Below are positions 1-6,040 of a DNA stretch of 15,182 bases, in pieces. This DNA comes from Ignavibacteria bacterium. Its GTDB lineage: Bacteria > Bacteroidota > Ignavibacteria > Tepidaquicellales > OLB5. The translations under genes were made by a program, and so were the position numbers. A model generated the notes under the pieces. The model was not told where the DNA came from. It was given only the letters and a program-made list of their open reading frames with translations, and made no database searches. Each line of letters begins with the position of its first letter. The stretch's first letter is position 1. Location of the stretch: the NCBI GenBank assembly GCA_026417195.1, contig JAOADS010000032.1, forward strand, positions 1-15,182, written 5' to 3'.

Positions 1-191
1 GAACCACGCTGATCGCCTGCAAGCGGACCAATAAGGTTTATCGTTCCGTTTGACTGGTTAAGAGAGAAAAATGTGTTCGTGTTGTCTTTTATGGTAAAGA
101 TACCACTTGTGCCAAGTGTGTTTGAGATATTCTGGGCTAAAAGCGTGCCGCAGAAAAGAATACTGATTAGAAGCGTAAGTTTTGTTTTCAT
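1..191 (-). CDS. Secreted protein, N-terminal part only (cut by window edge)
   Basis: The reading frame begins at the ATG at 191-189 and runs off the left edge after 63 codons. It opens with a clear signal peptide (MKTKLTLLISILFCGTLLAQ) with probable cleavage after AQ. The visible mature part (NISNTLGTSGIFTIKDN and on to a Gly/Asn-rich stretch) resembles the start of the long beta-rich, repeat-containing surface or tail-fibre-like proteins of Ignavibacteria-type genomes; that resemblance is from memory and is weak. Its ATG overlaps the TGA of the upstream small gene (ATGA, 188-191), so the two are almost certainly co-transcribed and translationally coupled. Function is unknown; the C-terminus is needed to see any sorting or peptidase domain. 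Confidence 0.75.
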   Translation of the reverse strand, partial: MKTKLTLLISILFCGTLLAQNISNTLGTSGIFTIKDNTNTFFSLNQSNGTINLIGPLAGDQRG

Positions 192-394
192 TTTTCTAAC
201 TCCCGGTAATTGTTATTAAACTTAATTTCTCTTTCTTCAATGATTCTCTTGTTAAGCAATAAACATGCCTGTGAAATAAGTGTATCAATATCCATACCCG
301 TCATTTCGGAAAGGTTTTTAATCATATTGTGTGTTGATAATTTCATCCTGTAGCCTCTTGAGATTTTAAGGTCGTCTTTCATAATTTTATTCAT
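188..394 (-). CDS. Small ribbon-helix-helix-like protein, probable DNA-binding regulator
   Basis: This 68-residue basic protein has the layout of an Arc/MetJ-type ribbon-helix-helix domain: a short strand (about residues 9-18, LKISRGYRMKL), helix A (about 20-32), a Gly-containing turn (TGMD, 32-35) and helix B (about 36-54), followed by a charged tail. The fold is inferred from the pattern, not from a named family. The ATG at 394-392 is preceded by an A-rich leader with no Shine-Dalgarno sequence; a second ATG (residue 5) is possible. The stop codon overlaps the start of the secreted-protein gene by 4 nt. A perfect inverted repeat lies 15 nt upstream of the ATG, across the expected transcription start, which fits an autoregulator controlling its own operon. 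It could also be an antitoxin-like orphan, but no toxin partner is seen. Confidence 0.65.
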   Translation of the reverse strand: MNKIMKDDLKISRGYRMKLSTHNMIKNLSEMTGMDIDTLISQACLLLNKRIIEEREIKFNNNYRELEK

Positions 395-408
395 TTATGT
401 TTTTTTTA

Positions 409-428
409 TGTGCATAGATTTATGCACA
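409..428. promoter_or_regulatory. Palindromic operator candidate
   Basis: TGTGCATA-N4-TATGCACA is a perfect 8-bp inverted repeat (409-416 and 421-428). It ends 15 nt before the start codon of the small RHH-like gene and covers the transcription start predicted from the promoter element at 432-439. A related sequence, GTGCAC, lies at 453-458 inside the promoter spacer, and both are followed on the + strand by TGCAAA (430-435 and 459-464). The position suits repression, most simply by the RHH-like product itself; that link is inference. Confidence 0.45.
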
Positions 429-431
429 ATG

Positions 432-464
432 CAAAAATACATTATATCCACTGTGCACTGCAAA
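432..464 (-). promoter_or_regulatory. Promoter for the RHH-like / secreted-protein pair
   Basis: On the minus strand TTTG (464-461) is followed after 21 nt by TATTTTTG (439-432), a match to the Bacteroidota -33/-7 consensus TTTG/TAnnTTTG. A TATAAT (446-441) overlaps it, so a sigma70-like -10 is an alternative reading. Either places the transcription start near 425-434, giving a leader of about 30-40 nt. Confidence 0.45.
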
Positions 465-665
465 GAGAAATTTTACTGAAAATGACAATGATATTTTATC
501 CGGCAAAAAGATAAAACTTGAATTTGTAAATAATTTTAGCTTTTTTGGACTTCAGAAAATGACAATTTAAGTTCAGTCTGATTCAGGGCAGAACGGGAAA
601 ATTTTTTCTGATGCCTTCAAAATTTAAAATTAACTTTTATTAGGGAGTCTGATTTAATATCTGTT

Positions 666-2114
666 TTGAGAACTTTCAGTTCTTCTGAGCTTGCAGAACT
701 TGAAAAGTTCATCCGTTCACCTTTATTTAATAAAGGCAGAAATCTCCAGCATTATTATAATGAAGTGCTTAAGATTCTTAATGACTATGATAGCACCAGA
801 CATAATCAGTTATATTTCTATGAAAAAATTTTCCCAGGTAAGGTTTTTAATTCAAGAGCCAGAGCATACATTAATAAATTAAACAGCGAACTTCTGAAAC
901 TTACTGATGAATATTTTATTTACAGTTATTATTCTTCCAATCCGGTTAAAAGCAGAATGGCACTGCACGAATCGCTCAGGGAAAAATCTCTGAATAAATA
1001 TTCTCTCAAAAAAATTAAACAAAGTAAGAAAATAGCTTCTGAACAATTTGATCCCGAGGATTTTTTCCATAAACTTCTTGTTATGAACAGTATTGAATCA
1101 GGAGCATATCTTATGCTGAACCGCCTTAAAGAATACCGGATACTTTTTGAGAAACGCCCTCTTCTGTTTATGGCTGATTTCATCATTCAGTTCTGGCAGG
1201 CAATTATTCACGAAGCGGGTCTGCTTTATCAGTTTAATTTTAAAATTAAAAGTATAGACATTCTTAAAAAAATAATTACACCGGATATAGAAAAGAAGAT
1301 TATTGAGGAGCTTAAAAGTGCGGAGATTCCCGGATATGATGAGGCAGTAATTATATATAACATCAGTCTTGCATACAGGGAACTGGGAAATGAAAAATTA
1401 TTTATACAGGCAAAGAATTCTGTTTTTAAGAAGCTTGACAATTTTGATCATAAATCTAAGTTTAATATTTTGCTTTACCTTGAGGGTTTGATAATTTTTT
1501 CCGAGAATATTAAAGGAGTAATATGGAATGATCACCGGGATGAGATTATTAAAACTATGCTTAAAAAAAAGATTGTGTCCCACAGTGAGAACCAGATTTA
1601 CTTCATTACTTTTGAAAACATCACTAAATTTCTAATAAGCAGGGGTAAATATACTGAAGCTGAGAATTTTGTTAAGGAATACTCGCCCCTTCTGCCGTCA
1701 AACATAAGAAAAAGTTGTGAGAGTCTCACCATGGCATGGATTCATTTTGCAAAAAAAGAATTCGGCAAAGCTCTGGAATATAATTCCCGTGTAAGTGATG
1801 ATTTGTTTAATCAATCAAAAGATTCTAAATTAATAGAAATTCTCTGTCATTATGAGATGAAGGATTTTGATCAGGCATTGAATTCATCAGGTAAGCTGAG
1901 TAAATACATATCGGAGAATAAAACAATGAATCCAGAGACTGTACAGGGTTATTTGAATTTTTCATCTGCTGTAAGGATGTTAATTAATCTTTATTACAAC
2001 CGATCAGATAAAGGTTATTCTGAAAAACTGCAGTATCTGATTGACTCTGGTGAGGTGCTTTACAGAAAAGAATGGATCAAGGCTAAATTAGAGGAACTGA
2101 GAGCTTTTAGCTGA
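666..2114 (+). CDS. Alpha-helical repeat (TPR-like) protein, function unknown
   Basis: A 482-residue, Lys/Glu-rich cytoplasmic protein without signal peptide or membrane segment. The N-terminus (FSSSELAELEKFIRSPLFNK, residues 4-23) resembles a family of uncharacterised Bacteroidota proteins that begin with an 'F-S-x-x-E-L-x-x-F-x-x-F-x-x-S-P-x-F-N' block; I know no function for it. The rest is almost wholly helical, and the region around residues 328-440 (KYTEAENFVKEYSPLL..., EFGKALEYNSRV, DFDQALNSSGKL) has TPR-like spacing. The start is odd: TTG at 666 is the only canonical start codon in the frame, which is open back to 612, while an AGGGAG Shine-Dalgarno-like sequence sits at 642-647, 18 nt upstream and too far for normal use. 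The true start may differ. It converges on nth with only a 7-nt gap and no visible terminator. Confidence 0.75.
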   Translation: MRTFSSSELAELEKFIRSPLFNKGRNLQHYYNEVLKILNDYDSTRHNQLYFYEKIFPGKVFNSRARAYINKLNSELLKLTDEYFIYSYYSSNPVKSRMALHESLREKSLNKYSLKKIKQSKKIASEQFDPEDFFHKLLVMNSIESGAYLMLNRLKEYRILFEKRPLLFMADFIIQFWQAIIHEAGLLYQFNFKIKSIDILKKIITPDIEKKIIEELKSAEIPGYDEAVIIYNISLAYRELGNEKLFIQAKNSVFKKLDNFDHKSKFNILLYLEGLIIFSENIKGVIWNDHRDEIIKTMLKKKIVSHSENQIYFITFENITKFLISRGKYTEAENFVKEYSPLLPSNIRKSCESLTMAWIHFAKKEFGKALEYNSRVSDDLFNQSKDSKLIEILCHYEMKDFDQALNSSGKLSKYISENKTMNPETVQGYLNFSSAVRMLINLYYNRSDKGYSEKLQYLIDSGEVLYRKEWIKAKLEELRAFS

Positions 2115-2121
2115 AACCTGT

Positions 2122-2769
2122 TCAGAACATATTTTTTGACGGACATAGGGAGCTGATAACACATTCACTGCAGAGCGGCTTTCTTGCCTTGCAGATTTTC
2201 CTGCCATGTTCACCTATAATGTGTGAGAATTTCACCTGAAGGTTTTCCGGAACAATTTTCGTGAGGTCAGTCTCTATTTTCTCCGGAGTTGAATTTTCGG
2301 TGAGTCCGAGCCTCTGTGTAACACGGTTAAGATGTGTATCTGTCATGATTGCAGGTAATCCAAAACAGTTCCCAAGAACTACATTTGCCGTTTTCCTTCC
2401 CACACCGGAAAGTGAAGTAAGTTCCTCCATAGTTTCAGGAACTTCTCCTGCGAACTTTTCAGTCAAAGACCTGCAGCAGCTTATAACGGCTTTGGTTTTA
2501 TTCCTGTAAAAATTTATTGAACTTAATTCCTTCTCAAGGGTTTCCGGATCTGCCTCAGCAAAATCTGCTGGTGATTTATATTTTTTATAAAGAGGAGTCA
2601 TAACCTTGTTCACGCGTTCGTCAGTACATTGGGCTGCAAGTATAGTGGAAATAAGAAGCTGGAAAGGATTTTTGTATTCCAGATGACATTTTGCATCAGG
2701 ATATTCCTCTGACAGGATGTTAATTATTTTAAGAGTCCTTAACTTTTTATCAGCCAGTGTTTCAGACAT
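2122..2769 (-). CDS. nth: Endonuclease III (DNA glycosylase / AP lyase)
   Basis: A 215-residue protein of normal length for Nth, the base-excision-repair enzyme that removes oxidised pyrimidines and cleaves the abasic site by beta-elimination. The helix-hairpin-helix reads LSGVGRKTANVV (120-131), with Lys126 as the catalytic Schiff-base lysine; Asp144 in TDTHLNRV is the second catalytic residue. The C-terminal [4Fe-4S] cluster loop has the exact spacing C-X6-C-X2-C-X5-C (Cys193, 200, 203, 209). QCTD at 47-50 is also typical. It is the last gene of an operon: its ATG lies 2 nt after the truA stop codon, with no room for its own promoter. A six-residue tail after the last Cys ends the protein. 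Assignment is secure. Confidence 0.97.
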   Translation of the reverse strand: MSETLADKKLRTLKIINILSEEYPDAKCHLEYKNPFQLLISTILAAQCTDERVNKVMTPLYKKYKSPADFAEADPETLEKELSSINFYRNKTKAVISCCRSLTEKFAGEVPETMEELTSLSGVGRKTANVVLGNCFGLPAIMTDTHLNRVTQRLGLTENSTPEKIETDLTKIVPENLQVKFSHIIGEHGRKICKARKPLCSECVISSLCPSKNMF

Positions 2770-2771
2770 TT

Positions 2772-3530
2772 TCAGTAATATACTTTTTCAAGAAAAAGTC
2801 CGGATGGAGGTGCAGTATAAAATGATGGTTTGAAATGTGTTTCTTCACCTCTGAGGAGTTTCATTATCGTGTCTTCATTTACATTTCCTCTGCCTGCTTC
2901 AACCAAAGTTCCAACTATGCGTCTTACCATCTTCCAGAGAAAATGAGAGGCTCTGATTCTTATGTATATCTTGTCTTTGTCTTCCGTAATTTCAGTCTTC
3001 TCTATAAGGCATTTCGTGGATTTGTCTTCAGGGAGTCTGTCTGCAAAGTTTCTGAAATCATGCATACCTTCAAAAAGTCTTACAGATTCCTTCATTCGTT
3101 TTACATTAAGTTTGTCTTTTATCCACCACACGAATTTTTTCTCTATAGCTGTTCTTCTTTTTGAAATCACATAAAGATATTGTCTTGATTTTGCAGAATG
3201 CCTTGCATGGAATTTAAGATCTGTTTTTTCAACTTCAAGTATGTTTATATCAGAAGGCAGAGCATCGTTTATTTTCATTTTAAGGATCTCGGGAGCAAGC
3301 ATGGTTCTGCAATCAAGATGTGCAACCTGACCTAATGCATGAACTCCGGCGTCAGTTCTGCCGGAAGCCTGCAGATCTATGAACTGGCTTTTAGCTTTAG
3401 TTTCAGAGAAAACTTTTTTGATTGCCTTAACCAGCGTTTCCTGAACTGTCTTTACTGATTTTCCCCCGGATTGTTTCTGCCAGCCGGAATAGTTGGTTCC
3501 GGCATATTCAATTATAAGCTTAAATCTCAA
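2772..3530 (-). CDS. truA: tRNA pseudouridine synthase A
   Basis: This 252-residue enzyme isomerises uridines 38-40 in the tRNA anticodon stem to pseudouridine. The catalytic block is ASGRTDAGVHALGQ (55-68), with Asp60 the nucleophile, the same number as in E. coli TruA. FHARHSAKSRQYLY (107-120) carries the active-site Tyr118, and HFLWKMVRRIVGTLVEAGRG (196-215) is the usual C-terminal signature. The start is TTG at 3530-3528: the frame has an in-frame TGA four codons upstream (3542-3540) and no ATG between, and MRFKLIIEYAGTNYSGWQ is the expected N-terminus. The TTG overlaps the TGA of the upstream gene (TTGA, 3527-3530), pointing to translational coupling. Two nt separate it from nth. Confidence 0.96.
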   Translation of the reverse strand: MRFKLIIEYAGTNYSGWQKQSGGKSVKTVQETLVKAIKKVFSETKAKSQFIDLQASGRTDAGVHALGQVAHLDCRTMLAPEILKMKINDALPSDINILEVEKTDLKFHARHSAKSRQYLYVISKRRTAIEKKFVWWIKDKLNVKRMKESVRLFEGMHDFRNFADRLPEDKSTKCLIEKTEITEDKDKIYIRIRASHFLWKMVRRIVGTLVEAGRGNVNEDTIMKLLRGEETHFKPSFYTAPPSGLFLEKVYY

Positions 3531-4948
3531 TAATCTGATTCATATTTTCTCATGGAAGGTGCAATCCTCTGAGCCTGGGTATTACCGGGCATACCGAGCT
3601 TCTTGGGAACCTTTGGTTTTTTCGGCGAGTCATTGTTATCACAAGAACTGCCTGCAAGCTGATTAATTGAACAGTTCCACCAGTCTCTCACATAATCAAG
3701 GTGTTTCCTTATCCAGTTTGATTTCCTAGTGAAGTTCGCCGGATTCCTCACAGCGTTCATTCCGTCTCTCTGATGTTTCTCAGCATTGAATTCCTGTGAG
3801 ATGTCCTGTTCAGATCCCTTGCCGGGATGATTTGAGTCCTTTTTATATTTTGAAATTTTTTTAAAGAAGTCGTTCGCTCCAGCAAGTCTTGCTTTATATA
3901 CAGCTATTGACGGATCTTGAGGATAGTTTTTAAACTCACCCACATTTTTCAATTCCTTTCCATCACCTCTTATCATCCACCCTTCATTTTCTATTATTTC
4001 CTCTTCACCGGGATTTGTGCCGGTGTATTTTATTGTCTTGAATCTGTAAATAGGATAAAATTTCCCGTCATCTGCTTTCATGACATCGCTTCCCGGCTCA
4101 TCATGGAAAGTAATTTCTATTCTGTTGCCGTCTTTTTCAAACAGTATAATTCTTCCCTTGTCGTCTTTCTGAATGTTTACACTTTCAGGGCGGTAAAGTT
4201 CAAGTATTGACTGAGAATATTTCACGGGCATCAGTCTCATGTAAAATCCGTCTCCTATATATGCCCAGTTGCCCGGGTCAATTTGTTTTTTCAGATACTG
4301 TGATGGTGCTTCACCACTTATCACAGCCATTCTCTCTATATCTTCAAAACTGGATGACGGATCGGTAATCTTAGCTCTGAGGTCTTTGTAAAATCTAGCA
4401 ACTGATTTAACATCATCAGGTAAGAGATCAAGAGGTATATCTTTAATGCCTACGCTTAGCTGAACTATTTCAGCTTCAGTCAGAAGAGGTTTTACTCTCA
4501 TCTGCAAACCGGGGTCAAGGTCTGTAAACTTAGCTCCAGCTATAATAGCCCACAGAAGAAGCTGAATGTCCCTCTGGGCTATCTCAGGATGGTTTGCCGA
4601 TCTTGTGAGTATATTTTCAACTATATTGTCAAGTTTACCTTTCAAAGGAGCTATAAGATGTCCGGAACCTTTGGTTGGTCCGTGTGTTCCGGCTTTAAGA
4701 CAATAGCTTTGGATAGTCATTCTGTAATATCCCGGACCAAGCTCGGAATTGTAATTTCCCGGCTCAACTGCATCCTCAAGCTCATCATTATTTATCCAGA
4801 ATGCAACAGGATGTGCATCATCAATGGAAGAAGTGATGTTTTTCTCCTCAAGAAGTTCCGGAACAGCTGTTTTCTTGAGTATATCATCAAACTGACAGTA
4901 AACCGTGTATGACAGAAAAAAGAGAAAAAATGAAAGATATTTAATCAT
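3527..4948 (-). CDS. Secreted protein of unknown function, first gene of the truA-nth operon
   Basis: A 473-residue exported protein. The start is taken as ATG 4948-4946, which gives a clean signal peptide (MIKYLSFFLFFLSYTVYCQ); an upstream in-frame TTG at 4975 would add nine residues, but lies at or just after the transcription start predicted from the TATATTTG element at 4990-4983. A striking, apparently conserved block spans residues 73-141 (GYYRMTIQSYCLKAGTHGP ... HPEIAQRDIQLLLWAIIAG): a Cys/Gly segment, then a helical stretch. The middle (about 220-340) looks beta-rich (alternating hydrophobic and charged residues). The C-terminal third is basic, with WIRKHLDYVRDWWNCSI and a nearby second Cys that could pair. 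I have an impression of similar Bacteroidota proteins but recognise no named family and assign no function. No transmembrane segment follows the signal peptide. Confidence 0.8.
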   Translation of the reverse strand: MIKYLSFFLFFLSYTVYCQFDDILKKTAVPELLEEKNITSSIDDAHPVAFWINNDELEDAVEPGNYNSELGPGYYRMTIQSYCLKAGTHGPTKGSGHLIAPLKGKLDNIVENILTRSANHPEIAQRDIQLLLWAIIAGAKFTDLDPGLQMRVKPLLTEAEIVQLSVGIKDIPLDLLPDDVKSVARFYKDLRAKITDPSSSFEDIERMAVISGEAPSQYLKKQIDPGNWAYIGDGFYMRLMPVKYSQSILELYRPESVNIQKDDKGRIILFEKDGNRIEITFHDEPGSDVMKADDGKFYPIYRFKTIKYTGTNPGEEEIIENEGWMIRGDGKELKNVGEFKNYPQDPSIAVYKARLAGANDFFKKISKYKKDSNHPGKGSEQDISQEFNAEKHQRDGMNAVRNPANFTRKSNWIRKHLDYVRDWWNCSINQLAGSSCDNNDSPKKPKVPKKLGMPGNTQAQRIAPSMRKYESDY

Positions 4949-4982
4949 GATATACGGAGGTTTAAAGTTTTTCAAATGCCTA

Positions 4983-4990
4983 CAAATATA
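4983..4990 (-). promoter_or_regulatory. -7 promoter element for the secreted protein-truA-nth operon
   Basis: TATATTTG on the minus strand matches TAnnTTTG exactly. The sequence 19 nt further upstream is TGA rather than TTG, so the -33 element is weak. The expected transcript starts near 4977, leaving about 28 nt of leader before ATG 4948. Confidence 0.45.
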
Positions 4991-5043
4991 GTAAATTATT
5001 TTCTAAGTTTCAGAAAACAGAAGGAAGAATTTTATTACGAAAT

Positions 5044-5475
5044 TTATGTGTTCGTTTTTTTGTCAAACAAGATGTAGTCCAGACTGTATTTCCCTGCTCC
5101 CAGGAATATCAGACCCAGAAAAACAACAAGCAATTCAACCGGATAAATTACTTTATTCCAAGGATCAAGTTTACTTAAATGCATTACTGTTGCAACAAAC
5201 ATAGTGAATGCCATGAATGCTGAAGTAGTTCTTGTAAAGAGACCTAGAATCAGTAAAATCCCTCCACCGAATTCTGCAACTGAAGCCATAAATCCCCAGA
5301 ATACCGGATAGAAAGTTATACCGAGATTTCCCATGGCTTCACCTAATTTCGACCATCTTTCAGGTCCTCCGAAAAACTTCCCCCATCCGTGAATAAATAT
5401 AAATGCAACACCTATTCCGATTCTGATTATCAGTAAACCAAAATCTCTGTGTTTATAAAGAAATGAACTTATCAT
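5044..5475 (-). CDS. DoxX-family inner-membrane protein
   Basis: A 143-residue protein with four predicted membrane helices (about 12-30, 56-78, 82-100 and 109-127), the usual topology and length for the DoxX family. The first helix ends in the typical H-G-W-G-K-F motif (29-34), and GGGILLILGLFTRTTSA (70-86) is the characteristic helix 2-loop-helix 3 region. Family members are linked in different bacteria with quinone or thiosulfate metabolism and redox stress, but the biochemical role is generally unsettled and nothing here narrows it. The ATG at 5475 has no Shine-Dalgarno sequence. It is transcribed divergently from the DUF985 cupin gene, 75 nt apart. There is no obvious terminator between this gene and the operon downstream on the same strand. 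Confidence 0.88.
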   Translation of the reverse strand: MISSFLYKHRDFGLLIIRIGIGVAFIFIHGWGKFFGGPERWSKLGEAMGNLGITFYPVFWGFMASVAEFGGGILLILGLFTRTTSAFMAFTMFVATVMHLSKLDPWNKVIYPVELLVVFLGLIFLGAGKYSLDYILFDKKTNT

Positions 5476-5550
5476 ATTTATTTGATTTGAGTTTTAGGAA
5501 ATAAAACTTAATTTTTGCAACAACATAAAAATAAATCAGGTTTCAAAGAA

Positions 5551-6039
5551 ATGCAAAAAAAATCAGAATACTGGATTAACAAATTAAATCTGCAGAAACA
5601 TCCTGAAGGAGGCTGGTTCAGGGAAGTTTACCGCTCAGATGAAGAGATTAAACAGGAACATTTGCCATCAAGATATTCTGGTAAGAGATGCCATGCTACT
5701 TCGATTTACTATCTTATATCAGAAAATGATTTCTCAGCGTTTCACAGGCTTAAGTCTGATGAGATATGGCATTTCTATTCAGGTAGCCCTGTTAAGATTC
5801 ACACAATAGATGAGGAAGGTAATTATTCTTCTGTTACACTCGGAGAAGATGAATTCCAGTTTACAATAAAACGAGGTCTGTGGTTTGCTGCAGAGTTAAG
5901 CGATAAAACATCATATTCTCTTGCTGGTTGCACAGTATCACCCGGATTTGATTTTGATGATTTTGAAATCGGAAAACAAGATGAACTCAAAAGTCAGTTC
6001 CCTCACCTTCAGGAAGTAATAATAAGGCTGACAAGATGA
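5551..6039 (+). CDS. DUF985 / Cupin_5 family protein
   Basis: A 162-residue cupin of the DUF985 (Cupin_5) family. The N-terminal HPEGGWFREVYRS (17-29), the central FHRLKSDEIWHFYSG (64-78) and the C-terminal LAGCTVSPGFDFDDFE (124-139) are the family's hallmark blocks. His65, Glu71 and His74 occupy positions that could bind metal in a cupin barrel. Family members are proposed sugar-isomerase/epimerase-like or metal-binding proteins, but no reaction can be assigned. ATG 5551 is chosen because family members start just before the SEYWI segment; the longer frame from TTG 5515 would add 12 polar residues and falls in a likely promoter region. The gene ends one nucleotide from the stop codon of the convergent carboxypeptidase gene. 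Confidence 0.9.
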   Translation: MQKKSEYWINKLNLQKHPEGGWFREVYRSDEEIKQEHLPSRYSGKRCHATSIYYLISENDFSAFHRLKSDEIWHFYSGSPVKIHTIDEEGNYSSVTLGEDEFQFTIKRGLWFAAELSDKTSYSLAGCTVSPGFDFDDFEIGKQDELKSQFPHLQEVIIRLTR

Positions 6040-6040
6040 A

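Noticed and set aside
2261..2509. Open frame on the + strand inside nth, and similar antisense frames inside truA, the 482-codon secreted-protein gene, the ATP-grasp genes and the repeat-protein gene
   Set aside because: They lie opposite strongly supported genes, have no recognisable domains or start signals, and read as low-complexity Ser/Phe/Ile-rich shadow translations.
3528..3545. An ATG start for truA just upstream of the TTG
   Set aside because: The ATG in the sequence there is in another frame (that of the upstream gene); the truA frame meets TGA at 3542-3540.
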